DNA of 64,000 bases from DATKNA01 sp963755755 (GCA_963755755.1 CAVWLJ010000010.1:434001-498000), one strand, 5' to 3'. Positions 35,703 to 46,459 are shown, counted from the stretch's first letter. The notes: generated from the letters alone by a model not told the origin. Numbers and translations are program-made.

Positions 35703-36604
35703 ATGCCCGATGCCCTTCCCACCCGCCCCTTCGGTGCCGTCCTCGCGGCGATGGTGACGCCGTTCGACGCCGACGGCGGGCTCGACCTCGGCGCGGCCCA
35801 GGCGCTGGCCGCCCGGCTCGTCGAGCGCGGCCATGACGGCCTCGTCGTCTCGGGGACGACGGGCGAGGCGCCGACGACCACGGACGCGGAGAAGGAGGCG
35901 CTGCTGCGCGCCGTCGTCGAGGCCGTGGGGGAGCGCGCCGGTCATCGTCGCCGGCGTCGGGACCTACGACACGGCGCACTCGGTCGAGCTGGCGCGAGCA
36001 GGCGGCCAAGGCGGGGGCGCACGGGCTCCTCGCCGTGACGCCCTACTACAGCAAGCCGCCGGCCGAGGGGGTCCGCGCCCACTTCACCGCGATCGCGGAC
36101 GCCACCGACCTGCCCGTCATGCTCTACGACATCCCCGGCCGCTCCGCGGTCCGGATCGGGACGCCGAACCTCCTGCGGCTCGCGGAACATCCACGGATCG
36201 TCGCGGTGAAGGACGCGACCGGCGACCTGTTCGCCGGTTCCGCCGTGATGGCCGCGACGGACCTCGCGTACTACAGCGGCGACGACGCCCTGAACCTCGC
36301 GTGGCTCGCCCAGGGCGCGGCGGGCGTCGTCAGCGTCGTCAGCCAGGTGGCCGGCCTGGAGTACGCCCAGATGGTGCGCGCCGTCGACGAGGGCGACCTG
36401 GTCACCGCCCGGGAGATCCACGCGCGCCTGATCCCGGCCGTGACCGGTCTCATGACCCGCACCCAGGGAGCGATCACGATGAAGGCGGCGCTGCAGCTGA
36501 CCGGCGTCCTGGCCCACCGGACGATGCGCCTGCCGCTGGTGGCGGCGACGGACGCCGAGGTCGACCAACTACGCGCCGATCTCGCCGAGAGCGGGCTGCT
36601 GTGA
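35703..36604 (+). CDS. dapA: 4-hydroxy-tetrahydrodipicolinate synthase (two frame breaks)
   Basis: Condenses pyruvate with aspartate semialdehyde, first committed step to lysine and diaminopimelate; about 300 residues. Landmarks: VVSGTTGEAPT, TPYYSKPPAEG (catalytic Tyr of the triad), YDIPGRSAVRI and VAVKDATGD with the Schiff-base Lys. The substrate-binding GDDALNL is present. Breaks near 35938 and 35998 alter the frame over about 20 codons only. It precedes rnj by 73 bp, as often in actinobacteria. Confidence 0.93.
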
Positions 36605-36677
36605 GCGATCGAAGCATCAGCGCAGCATCGGTCGAACCGCCGGCCGAAGCGCCGACGGAGCGCAGCGAGGGAGCGCG

Positions 36678-38366
36678 ATGAGCCACCCGCATCCCGAGCT
36701 CGGCACCGCCGCCGCCGCTCCCGGAGAACGGCCTGCGCGTCATCGCCCTCGGCGGGTCTCGGCGAGGTCGGCCGGAACATGGCCGTCCTGGAGCACGCCG
36801 GGCAGCTGCTGGTCATCGACTGCGGGGTGCTGTTCCCGGAGGACAACCAGCCCGGCGTCGACCTCATCCTGCCGGACTTCACACCGATCTCCGACCGGCT
36901 CGACGACATCGTCGCCGTCGTCCTCACGCACGGCCACGAGGACCACATCGGGGCCGATCCCCTACCTGCTGCGGCTGCGTCCGGACCTGCCGCTCGTCGG
37001 TTCCCAGCTGACGCTCGCGTTCGTCGAGGCCAAGCTCAAGGAGCACGGGTCACCCCGTACACGCTCGCCGTCCGGGAGGGGCAGATCGAGCGGTTCGGGC
37101 CGTTCGAGTGCGAGTTCGTCGCGGTCAACCACTCCATCCCGGACGCGCTCGCCGTCGCCGTCCGCACCGCCGCCGGCACCGTGCTGCACACCGGCGACTT
37201 CAAGATGGACCAGCTGCCGCTCGACGGCCGGCTGACCGACCTGCGGGCGTTCGCGCGCCTCGGCGAGGCCGGTGTCGACCTGTTCATGGTCGACTCGACC
37301 AACGCCGAGGTGCCGGGCTTCACCACGTCCGAGCGCGAGATCGCGCCGGTGCTCGACCGGGTCTTCGCGCAGGCCCGGCGCCGGATCATCGTGGCGAGCT
37401 TCGCCTCCCACGTGCACCGGGTGCAGCAGGTCTGCGACGCGGCCGCGGCGCACGGCCGCAAGGTCGCGCTCGTCGGCCGCTCGATGGTCCGCAACATGGG
37501 CGTCGCCCGCGATCTCGGCTACCTGCACGTGCCCGACGGCCTCATCGTCGACATCAAGGAGGTCGACGCGCTGCCGGACGACCGCGTCGTCCTCATGTGC
37601 ACCGGCTCGCAGGGTGAGCCCATGGCGGCCCTCTCCCGGATGGCCAACCGCGACCACCGGGTCATGGTGGGGCCGGACGACACCGTGGTGCTGGCGTCGT
37701 CCCTGATCCCGGGCAACGAGAACGCCGTCTACCGGGTCATCAACGGGCTGACCCGGCTGGGCGCGAACGTCGTCCATCAGGGCAACGCCCGCGTGCACGT
37801 CTCGGGCCACGCGAGCGCCGGCGAACTGCTCTACGCGTACAACATCCTGCGCCCGCGCAACGTCATGCCCGTCCACGGCGAGGTCCGGCACCTCGTCGCG
37901 AACGCCGAGCTCGCCGTGCGGACCGGCGTCCCGCGCGAGCGCGTGGTCGTCGCCGAGGACGGCGTCGTCGTCGACCTCGTCGACGGCGTGGCCCGGATCG
38001 CCGGCGCCGTGGAGTGTGGCTACGTCTACGTGGACGGCGCGAGCGTCGGCGAGATCACGGACGCCGACCTCAAGGACCGGCGCATCCTCGGCGAGGAGGG
38101 GTTCATCTCGATCGTCGTCGTGGTCGACTCCGGCACCGGCAAGGTCGTCGCCGGGCCCGAGATCCACGCCCGCGGATTCGCCGAGGACGAGTCGCGTCTT
38201 CGACCGGATCAAGCCACGCATCGCCGACGCCCTGACCGAGGCGGCGAGCGGCGGTGTCGGCGACACCTACCAGCTGCAGCAGGTCGTCCGGCGAGTGGTC
38301 GGGCGCTGGGTCAACGAGAGCTACCGGCGTCGCCCGATGATCATTCCGCTGGTCGTCGAAGCCTGA
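36678..38366 (+). CDS. rnj: Ribonuclease J (several frame breaks)
   Basis: Metallo-beta-lactamase/beta-CASP ribonuclease, about 560 residues, acting as endo- and 5'-exonuclease in RNA processing. The zinc motif is LTHGHEDHIG; NHSIPDALAV and LHTGDFKMDQLP carry further ligands. Beta-CASP motifs include FASHVHRVQQV and VHVSGHASAGEL. The C-terminal domain ends RRRPMIIPLVVEA. Breaks near 36720, 36757, 36957, 37049 and 38193. ATG 36678 is preceded by GAGGGAGCG. Confidence 0.92.
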
Positions 38367-38380
38367 GTACCCTGCCCTGC

Positions 38381-39314
38381 GTGGCCACCCCTGCCCGCAC
38401 CGTGACCGTCGTCTGCATCGGGGGCGTCGTCGCCGATCGGGTGGTGACGCTGCACGCCCCTCCGGTCCAGGGGCACCTCCAACCCCGGGGCCGTCGGTCT
38501 CGTCACCGGGCGGGGTCGCGCGCAACGTCGCCGAGAACCTCGGACGGCTCGGGTACCGGCCGTCCCTGGTCTCGGTGATCGGCGACGACACCGTCGGCAC
38601 GTCGCTGGTGAGCGGCGTCCGCGCCGCCGGCGTCGACGCCCGCGGCGTCCGCACGGTCCCGAGCGAGCCGACGGCCGAGTACCTGGCGATCCTCGCTCCG
38701 GACGGCGAGCTCGTGCTCGGCGTCGCCGTCATGGGGATCCTCGACGGCCTGACCGAGGCGGACGTCGACGGGGCCTGGCCGGGCGAGGGCTGGGTGGTGC
38801 TCGACTGCAATCCGCCGCCCGAGGTGCTCGCGCACGCGCTGACCAGGGCACGCGGCGATGACCGCGCGCCGCCTGGTGGTCGTCGCGGTGTCCGCTCCGA
38901 AGATCGTGCGGCTGCCCGCCGACCTCACCGGGGTCGACATCCTGTTCTGCACGCGGGACGAGGCCCGCGCGTGGATCGCCGCGCGGCGGGCGCCCCTGCC
39001 CGCCGACGCCACCGATGCCGAACTCGCCGCCGAGCTCCGCGCGGCCGGCGCCCGCCACGTCGTGATCACCCGGGGCCCCGGCGGCGCCCTGGCCCTGGAC
39101 GCCGACGGCGTCGTCGAGGTGCCGAGCGAACCCGTCGCCGTCGTCGACGTGACCGGTGGGGGCGACGCCCTCGTCGCCGGTACGGTCGCGGCGATCGTCG
39201 AGGGTGCCGGCCTGGCGGACGGCCGTGCGCCGCGGCGTCCGGCTGGCCGGTCTGACCGTCGCCGTGCACGGGGCGGTCAGGCCCGACCTCGCCGCGGCGG
39301 CGCGGGCGGGATGA
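38381..39314 (+). CDS. psuK: PfkB-family sugar kinase, probably pseudouridine kinase (frame breaks)
   Basis: Ribokinase-like protein of about 305 residues. N-terminal GGVARNVAENLGRLG and DDTVGTSLV are typical; the C-terminal ATP/anion-hole segment is DVTGGGDALVAGTV, where the usual GAGD is GGGD. The gene directly before psuG indicates pseudouridine kinase, which makes pseudouridine 5'-phosphate for PsuG. That specificity comes from context, not from a residue I can point to. Breaks near 38480, 38508, 38860 and 39226. GTG start 38381. Confidence 0.75.
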
Positions 39315-39321
39315 TGGCGTC

Positions 39322-40265
39322 GTGTCTTCCGCTCCTGCCTCCGGCGGCGCCGCCCCGGTGACCGTCGCCGACGAGGTCGCCGCCGCGCTGGACGCCGGCC
39401 GCGCCGTCGTCGCCCTCGAGTCCACGATCGTCACGCACGGGATGCCGTACCCGCGCAACCTCGAGACGGCGCTCGGCGTCGAGGACGTCGTCCGGGCCTG
39501 CGGCGCCGTCCCGGCGACCATCGCCGTGGTCGACGGCCGGCCCCGGGTCGGGCTCGCCGCCGGACGAGCTCGAGAAGCTGGCGGCGGGGGAGGGCGTGGC
39601 CAAGGCGTCGCGGCGCGATCTCGGCGCGCTGGTCGCCGCCGGGCGCAGCGCCGGCACGACCGTCGCGGCGACGATGTTCCTCGCGCACCTCGCGGGCATC
39701 CGGATCTTCGCGACCGGCGGCATCGGCGGCGTCCACCGGGGCGCCGAGACGACGTTCGACATCTCGGCCGACCTCGACGAGCTCGCCCGGACGCCGGTGA
39801 CCGTGGTCTCGGCGGGCGCGAAGTCGATCCTCGACCTGCCGCGCACCCTCGAGGTGCTCGAGACCCGGGGGGTCCCCGTGATCGGCGTGGGCACGGACGA
39901 GTTCCCGGCCTTCTTCAGCCGGTCCAGCGGTCTGCCCGTGGACCATCGGGTCGAGTCCGCCGAGGAGCTGGCGGCCGTGATCGCCGCGCACCATCGCGCT
40001 CGGGCTGCCGAGCGGGATCCTCGTGGCCAACCCCGTGCCCGAGGCCGACGCGCTCGACGGCACCGAGATCGACGCCGCCATCGACGAGGCCGTGAGCGAC
40101 GCGGAGCGCGCCGGGATCGGACGCCGCGAGCTCACGCCGTATCTGCTCGCCCGGATCGTCGAGCTCTCCGGCGGCCGGAGCCTCACGGCGAACGTGGCGC
40201 TGATCCGCAACAACGCGGCCCTCGCCGCCCGCACCGCCGTCGCCCTCTCGCGCGGAACCGCATGA
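39322..40265 (+). CDS. psuG: Pseudouridine-5'-phosphate glycosidase (two frame breaks)
   Basis: Cleaves the C-C glycosidic bond of pseudouridine 5'-phosphate to uracil and ribose 5-phosphate. About 313 residues with the hallmark ALESTIVTHGMPYP, the catalytic-region ATMFLAHLAGIRIFATGG and SAGAKSILDL (active-site Lys). C-terminal AGIGRRELTPYLL and TANVALIRNNA are standard. Breaks near 39563 and 40003. GTG start eight bases after the kinase stop. Together the pair recycles pseudouridine released from RNA decay. Confidence 0.92.
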
Positions 40266-40314
40266 TCAGCGCCTGCGGCGGCGTGTGACCGCGCCCCGTG
40301 GTGTGTCGTTCACG

Positions 40315-40320
40315 TAGATT
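40315..40320 (+). promoter_or_regulatory. -10 box of ftsK, leaderless arrangement
   Basis: TAGATT ends six bases before the ftsK ATG, with no ribosome site between, suggesting a leaderless transcript. No clear -35. Confidence 0.5.
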
Positions 40321-40326
40321 CTGACC

Positions 40327-43081
40327 ATGGCCGCCCGTACGTCCTCCTCCGCCGGCCGGTCGCCGTCGGGTCGGACCGGCGCCTCGCGCCGCCGGGACGA
40401 CCCCTACGAGGAGGCCGTCGAGTACAGCCGGGCGAGCAGCGGCCGCGGCGGTCGGGTCACCACCGCGACGCGCCGGCAGCCCGCCCGTACGGCGCGCTCG
40501 TCCCGCTCCGGCAGCCGTCCGTACGCCCGGTCCGGCCGGTCGCGGCAGCGGCCCTGGGGCTGGCCGCTCCCGCTGCGCGCGATCGGCGGCGTCTGGATGG
40601 GTCTCGCGCACGTCACCGGCGGGACGGCCCGGCGCATCGGCTCGGGCGCCCGCGACCTCGACCCCGCGCACCGGCGCGACGGGCTCGGCCTGCTCTTCAT
40701 CGGGCTGGCCATCGTCGTCGCGGCCCGGGAGTGGTGGGGGCTGCCCGGGCGGGTGGGCGACGTCGTGCACGCGGTCGTCAGCCGGCACCTTCGGCCGCGT
40801 CGCGCTCGTGCTGCCGCTCGTCCTGCTGGGCCTGGGTATCCGGCTGCTGCGGCACCCCGACCTCGCGCAGGCCACCAACCGGGTCACGATCGGCCTCGCC
40901 GCGCTCGGCGTCGCCGCGACCGGGATGGTCCACCTCGCGTCCGGCCTGCCCGCACCTGCCGACGGCGCGGACTCCGTGCGCGAGGCGGGCGGCATCATCG
41001 GCTACCTCGTCGCGTCGCCGCTGACGCACGCGCTCACCGCATGGGTCACGCTGCCGCTGCTGCTCCTGCTGGCCTTCTTCGGCCTGCTCGTCATCACCGC
41101 CACGCCCGTGCACCAGATCCCGCAGCGTCTGCGCGGCCTGCACGACCGGCTCACCGGTGCGGGCGAGGTGCACGAGAGCGCCGGGGACGCCACCGACCCG
41201 GGGCTCGCCGCGCTGCGCCGGCGCCAGCGCGGCGGGGAGGGCCCGCTCGACGGCGACGAGGCCTACGAGACCGCGGTCATCACCGCGCCGGCCAGGCCCG
41301 GCCGCAAGCGCCGCCGAGACGAGGCCCCCGTCGCCGATCTGCCGACGGAGCCGATGGGCGGGTTCGCCGCCGGCCTCCCGGTTCCGGACGCCGAGGAGCG
41401 CGCGGCGTCCGAGCGCGCCGCGGCCGAGCGGAACGGGTCCGCGCCCGCCGCCTCGCCGCCGGCCCCCGTGCCCGCCAAACCCGTGCTCGAGGCGCCGCCG
41501 ACCGCGCAGCTGCCGCAGCGCGTCGAGCAGCTCCAGCTCGCCGGGGACGTCACCTACACGCTGCCGCCGTCAGACGTCCTGGCCCCGGGCACCCCGGCCA
41601 AGGCGAGGAGTGCCGCCAACGACCGCGTCGTCGAGCAGCTGACCCGGGTGCTCGACGACTTCGGCATCGACGCGCGCGTCACCGGCTTCACCCGCGGTCC
41701 GACGGTCACCCGCTACGAGGTCGAGCTCGGCCAGGCGGTGAAGGTCGAGCGGGTGACCGCGCTGAGCAAGAACATCGCGTACGCGGTGGCGAGCGCCGAC
41801 GTCCGGATCCTGTCGCCGATCCCGGGGAAGTCGGCGATCGGCATCGAGATCCCCAACGCCGACCGCGAGACCGTCTCCCTCGGCGACGTGATGCGCAGCC
41901 AGACCGCACGCAAGCTCGAGCACCCGATGGTCATCGGCGTCGGCAAGGACGTCGAGGGCGGCTACGTGCTCGCGAACCTCGCGAAGATGCCGCACCTGCT
42001 GGTCGCGGGCGCCACCGGCGCCGGCAAGTCGAGCTTCGTCAACTCGATGATCACCTCGGTCCTCATGCGGTCGACGCCCGACGAGGTCCGGATGGTGCTC
42101 GTCGACCCCAAGCGCGTCGAGCTCACGGCCTACGAGGGCATCCCGCACCTCATCACGCCGATCATCACGAGCCCGAAGAAGGCCGCCGAGGCGCTGCAGT
42201 GGGTCGTCAAAGAGATGGACATGCGGTACGACGACCTGGCCGCGTTCGGGTTCAAGCACGTCGACGACTTCAACCACGCCATCCGCGCCGGCAAGGTGAC
42301 CCTGCCGCCCGACAGTCAGCGCGCCCTCACGCCGTACCCCTACCTGCTCGTGATCGTCGACGAGCTCGCCGATCTCATGATGGTCGCCCCGCGCGACGTC
42401 GAGGACTCGATCGTCCGCATCACGCAGCTCGCCCGGGCCGCCGGGATCCACCTCGTGCTGGCCACGCAGCGGCCGAGCGTCGACGTCGTCACCGGGCTGA
42501 TCAAGGCGAACGTGCCGAGCCGGCTCGCGTTCGCGACCTCCTCGGTCACCGACTCCCGGGTCGTCCTCGACCAGCCGGGCGCCGAGAAGCTCATCGGCCA
42601 GGGCGACGCGCTCTTCCTGCCGATGGGCACGAGCAAGCCGATGCGGGTCCAGGGCGCCTGGGTCACCGAGACCGAGATCACCAAGGTGGTCGGGCACGTC
42701 AAGGGCCAGCTCCAGCCGAGCTACCGCGAGGACGTCACCGCGCCGGTCGCGCGCAAGCAGATCGACGAGGACATCGGCGACGACCTCGACCTGCTGCTGC
42801 AGGCCGCGGAGCTCGTCGTCACGACCCAGTTCGGCTCGACGTCCATGCTGCAGCGCAAGCTCCGCGTCGGCTTCGCGAAGGCCGGCCGGCTCATGGACCT
42901 GCTCGAGTCCCGCGGGGTGGTCGGACCGAGCGAGGGCAGCAAGGCGCGGGACGTGCTGGTGAAGCCCGACGATCTACCCGCCACACTGGCCCTCATGCGT
43001 GGTGAGGACGTGCCGGACGACTCCCTGGACGACGACGCGGGCCGGGTGCCCGACGAGTGGGAGCCCGGCGATGACGACTGA
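40327..43081 (+). CDS. ftsK: DNA translocase FtsK/SpoIIIE (frame break near 40790)
   Basis: Septal DNA pump for chromosome segregation, about 918 residues. A basic, Ser/Arg-rich N-terminus of about 80 residues precedes four membrane segments (LGLLFIGLAIVVAA, VALVLPLVLLGLGI, VTIGLAALGVAATGMV, WVTLPLLLLLAFFGLLV). After a Pro/Ala-rich linker comes the motor: Walker A VAGATGAGKSSFVNS, Walker B LLVIVDELADLMM. The C-terminal gamma winged helix (VTTQFGSTSMLQRKLRVGF) recognises KOPS-like sites. One extra C near 40790 splits the membrane region. The stop overlaps the next gene by 11 bases. Confidence 0.94.
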
Positions 43082-43707
43082 GTTCATCGAGGCGCCCGAG
43101 GATCAGCGGGCCGCGCTCGATCTGCTCGTCTGGGACGCACCCGAACGTCGACATGACGCTCTCCAACGTCATCGGCGGCCGGCCGACGCCGGCGTCGCGG
43201 CCGCGGTTCGACGCCGTCGCGCGCTGGCTGCTGGCGGCGGCGGGGGACCGCGACGTCGAGGGCACCGTGTTCACCAACGTGCCGTCCGGCGGCGCGGTGT
43301 CGATGCGCGGCTGGATCGAGGCGATCCGCTCGTTCGGCTACGACGTCTTCGCCCGCCCGAAGCTCGGGCCGGACGACGACGTCGACGGCGACATGCTCGA
43401 CCACATCCACCTACGGGCCCGGACCCGGCGCCTGCAGCGGGTCGTCGTCGCGAGCGGCGACGGGCGGAACTTCCTCGAACCGCTCGAGGAGCTCGCCCGC
43501 GCCGGCGTCGAGGTCGTCGTCCTGTCGTTCTCCGAGGTGGCGGGGTACGCCCAGGAGTCGGACCTCATCAGCTTCGTGGACCTCGAGGACGTCCCTGGGG
43601 CCTTCACGACGCCGCTGCCCCGCGTGCGGCTCGACAACCTCCCCGTCGGCGGCGCCTGGCTCCCGGCCACGCGCCCGATGCGTGCCCTCCTGCACGAGGA
43701 CGCGTAG
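43071..43707 (+). CDS. NYN-domain (PIN-like) protein (frame break near 43147)
   Basis: Predicted RNase-like protein of about 211 residues. Repair of one extra base joins LLVWDAP with NVDMTLSNVIG, giving the NYN entry motif WDAPNVD. A second acidic motif is VVVASGDGRNFLEPLEEL. These Asp residues are the presumed metal ligands of the PIN/NYN fold. The start lies inside the end of ftsK (ATGACGACTGA), so the two are coupled. RNA target unknown; no activity is established for this branch. Confidence 0.72.
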
Positions 43708-43760
43708 CCGGATAGGCAGGTAGTCGGACGTCTCGGCGAGAGCCGACCCGGGAGCGTCGA

Positions 43761-43766
43761 TACGCT
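43761..43766 (+). promoter_or_regulatory. -10 box of rimO, leaderless arrangement
   Basis: TACGCT lies seven bases before the GTG of rimO; transcription would start at the initiation codon. The preceding NYN gene ends 66 bp upstream. Confidence 0.55.
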
Positions 43767-43773
43767 GAGCGTC

Positions 43774-45243
43774 GTGTCAGCCACCGCGAGCGAGCCGGTC
43801 CGCACCGTCGCCCTCGTGACGCTCGGCTGCGCGCGCAACGAGGTCGACTCCGAGGAGCTCGCCGGCCGGCTGGAGACCGCGGGCTGGCGGCTCGTGGACG
43901 ACGCGGCGGACGCCGACGTCGCCGTCGTCAACACCTGCGGCTTCGTGGAGCAGGCGAAGAAGGACTCGATCGACGTCCTGCTCGAGGCCGCCGACCTGCG
44001 CGACGACGGGCGCGTCCGGACCCAGGCCGTCGTCGCCGTCGGCTGCCTCGCGGAGCGCTACGGCACGGAGCTGGCCGAGCAGCTGCCCGAGGCGGACGCC
44101 GTGCTCGGCTTCGACTCCTACACCGATCTCTCAGCGCACCTCGACGCGGTGCTGCAGGGCGAACGCCCGGCGTCCCACGTGCCCCGGGACCGGCGCTCGC
44201 TGCTCCCGCTCGCGCCGGCCGACCGCCCGGCGTCCGCCGGCACCATCCCCGGTCACGGCTCGCTCGTCGCGGACCTGCCCGACGGCCTGGCGCCGGCGAG
44301 CGGTCCCCGGGTCGTCCGGCGCCGTCTCGACGGCCGGCCGTGGGCGCCGCTGAAGATCGCCTCGGGCTGCGACCGGCGGTGCAGCTTCTGCGCCATCCCG
44401 GCGTTCCGCGGGTCGTTCGTCTCCCGGCCGCCGCACGAGGTGCTGGCCGAGGCCCGATGGCTCGCCGAGCAGGGCGTGCGCGAGGCCCTCCTCGTGAGCG
44501 AGAACTCGACCTCGTACGGCAAGGACCTCGGCGATCTGCGGCTGCTCGAGAAGCTCCTGCCCGACCTCGCCCGGGTGCCGGGGCTGGCCCGCGTCCGGGT
44601 CTCCTACCTGCAGCCCGCGGAGACGCGCCCCGGCCTCGTCGAGGCGATCGCCGGCACGCCCGGGGTCGTCCCGTACTTCGACATGTCGTTCCAGCACGCG
44701 GCGCCTGCCGTGCTGCGCCGGATGCGGCGGTTCGGCGGCTCCGCGGACTTCCTCGCCCTGCTCGAGCGGATCAGAGCGGCCGCTCCGCACGCCGGCGTCC
44801 GGTCCAACGTCATCGTGGGGTTCCCCGGCGAGACCGAGGCGGAGCTGGCCGAGCTGGAGGCCTTCCTCACCGCCGCCCGGCTCGACGTCGTGGGCGTCTT
44901 CGGCTACTCCGACGAGGACGGCACCGAGGCGGCCACGCTGCCGGGCCGGCTCGACCCGGCTGAGGTCGAGGAACGCGTGGCCCGGGTCAGCGCCCTGGTC
45001 GAGAACCTCGTGGCCGAGCGCGCCGAGGAGCGGATCGGCGAGCGCGTCGAGGTGCTGGTCGAGGAGGTGGACGGCGACGACGGCGCTCCGGTCGGCCGGG
45101 CGGCGCACCAGGGCCCGGACGTCGACGGCGTCACCCTGCTCGAGGGCATCGACCCCGCCGCCGTGAGCGTCGGCGACCTCGTGCCCGCCGTCGTGGTCGC
45201 AGCGCAGGGCGTCGACCTCGTCGCCTCACCGGTGGCCCGGTGA
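43774..45243 (+). CDS. rimO: Ribosomal protein S12 methylthiotransferase RimO
   Basis: Radical-SAM enzyme that methylthiolates Asp in ribosomal protein S12; 489 residues. The N-terminal MTTase domain supplies three cluster cysteines (TLGCARNEVDSE, VVNTCGFVEQAKKDS, VAVGCLAERYG). The radical-SAM motif is CDRRCSFCAIP at about residue 200, followed by a TRAM domain at the C-terminus. RimO rather than MiaB is indicated by CGFVEQAKKDSI and FRGSFVSRPPHEV. Its stop overlaps the pgsA start. A MiaB homologue is present separately at 59.3 kb. Confidence 0.95.
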   Translation: MSATASEPVRTVALVTLGCARNEVDSEELAGRLETAGWRLVDDAADADVAVVNTCGFVEQAKKDSIDVLLEAADLRDDGRVRTQAVVAVGCLAERYGTELAEQLPEADAVLGFDSYTDLSAHLDAVLQGERPASHVPRDRRSLLPLAPADRPASAGTIPGHGSLVADLPDGLAPASGPRVVRRRLDGRPWAPLKIASGCDRRCSFCAIPAFRGSFVSRPPHEVLAEARWLAEQGVREALLVSENSTSYGKDLGDLRLLEKLLPDLARVPGLARVRVSYLQPAETRPGLVEAIAGTPGVVPYFDMSFQHAAPAVLRRMRRFGGSADFLALLERIRAAAPHAGVRSNVIVGFPGETEAELAELEAFLTAARLDVVGVFGYSDEDGTEAATLPGRLDPAEVEERVARVSALVENLVAERAEERIGERVEVLVEEVDGDDGAPVGRAAHQGPDVDGVTLLEGIDPAAVSVGDLVPAVVVAAQGVDLVASPVAR

Positions 45244-45872
45244 CGGCTCCCGGGCCCGGTGTCCCCGAGCCCGCCGCGGCGTCGCCGGTGAGCAACTGGA
45301 ACGTCGCGAACGCGCTCACCGCCGTCCGGCTCCTCCTCGTGCCGCTGTTCGGGTGGCTGCTGCTCGTCGACGGCGGCGACAACCCGCGCTACCGGGTGCT
45401 CGCGGCGCTCGTGTTCGCGGTCGCCGCGCTGACCGATCGCGTCGACGGCGAGCTCGCCCGCCGTCGCGGGCTGGTCACGGACGTCGGGAAGATCGCCGAC
45501 CCGATCGCGGACAAGGCCCTCATCGGCACCGCCCTCGTCGGGCTCTCCCTGCTCGGCGAGCTCGCCTGGTGGGTCACGGTCGTGGTGCTCGTCCGCGAGA
45601 TCGGGATCACCCTGCTGCGCCTCGTCGTCATCCGGCACGGCGTCATGCCGGCCGGTCGCGGGGGCAAGGCGAAGACCGCCTTCCAGGCGCTGGCGATCGT
45701 GCTCTACCTGCTGCCGCTGCCCTCCGGCCTGGAGCCGGTCGCCCAGGTGGTCATGGGTATTGCCGTCGTGCTCACCGTCCTCACCGGGATCGACTACCTG
45801 GTCAAGGCCTGGCGGCTGACCCGCAACAGCCCGAGGGCGCAGGCCCGCCGCGCCGCGAAGGACGCGGTGTGA
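45240..45872 (+). CDS. pgsA: CDP-diacylglycerol-glycerol-3-phosphate 3-phosphatidyltransferase (PgsA type)
   Basis: Membrane enzyme of phosphatidylglycerol and cardiolipin synthesis, 210 residues with about five spans. The CDP-alcohol phosphotransferase motif is complete: DRVDGELAR, then G three residues before the final Asp pair in GKIADPIAD. The basic C-terminus (RLTRNSPRAQARRAAK) is usual. The actinobacterial genome may hold several paralogues (for example for PI), so PgsA is the best but not exclusive name. Start and stop overlap rimO and cinA. Confidence 0.9.
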   Translation: MTAPGPGVPEPAAASPVSNWNVANALTAVRLLLVPLFGWLLLVDGGDNPRYRVLAALVFAVAALTDRVDGELARRRGLVTDVGKIADPIADKALIGTALVGLSLLGELAWWVTVVVLVREIGITLLRLVVIRHGVMPAGRGGKAKTAFQALAIVLYLLPLPSGLEPVAQVVMGIAVVLTVLTGIDYLVKAWRLTRNSPRAQARRAAKDAV

Positions 45873-46368
45873 GCGGGGCGCCGCCCGCAGTGCCCGAGCT
45901 CGTCCAGGCCTTGATCGCGCGCGGCGAGACCCTGGCCGTCGCCGAGTCGCTCACCGGCGGCGCCCTGGCGGCCGCCCTGGTGGACGTGCCGGGGGTGTCG
46001 GCGAGCCTTCCGCGGCGGGATCGTGGCGTACGCCACCGAGCTGAAGCACGCCCTGCTCGGCGTGGACGCCGGCCTCCTGGCCCGCGAGGGCGCCGTGCAC
46101 CCCGAGGTCGCCCGCCAGATGGCCGACGGCGTCCGGCGCGCCCTGGGGACGACGTGGGGCGTGGCCACGACGGGCGTGGCCGGGCCCGATCCGCAGGACG
46201 GCCGACCGCCGGGCCGGGTGTTCGTCGCCGTGACCGGCCCGTCCACGTCGCTCGTCGAGCCGCTGCAGCTGGACGGGGACCGGGCCGCCGTCCGGGCCGC
46301 CACCGTGGGCGTCGCCCTGGACCTGCTGGCCCGTGCCCTCGCAGGGGTCCGTTCAGCCGAGGGCGTAG
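45869..46368 (+). CDS. cinA: CinA C-terminal-domain protein, nicotinamide-nucleotide amidase type (frame break near 46010; end uncertain)
   Basis: Stand-alone PncC/CinA_C domain of about 160 residues, which deamidates nicotinamide mononucleotide. Landmarks: GETLAVAESLTGG and, after one extra base near 46010, SFRGGIVAYATELKHALLGV with TTGVAGPDPQDGRPPG. The MocF-like domain of longer CinA proteins is absent. The domain ends near 46347 but this frame has no stop until the end of clgR. A stop in another frame at 46366-46368 is my best guess for the true end. rimO-pgsA-cinA-clgR is a standard actinobacterial order. Confidence 0.8.
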
Positions 46369-46459
46369 CCGCGTCCCGAGCGGAACAGCGGGGGTGCGCC
46401 GTAAGTTGCGTCAGTGTGACGAAGGACGCGTCCCCTGCGCGACTGTCGGGGCCGAGAGG

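Noticed and set aside
35509..35757. 82-codon open frame before dapA
   Set aside because: No ribosome site, arginine/proline-rich shadow composition, and it runs into the start of dapA in another frame.
28029..40265. Programmed ribosomal frameshifting
   Set aside because: Breaks are far too many and lack slippery sequences with downstream structures.
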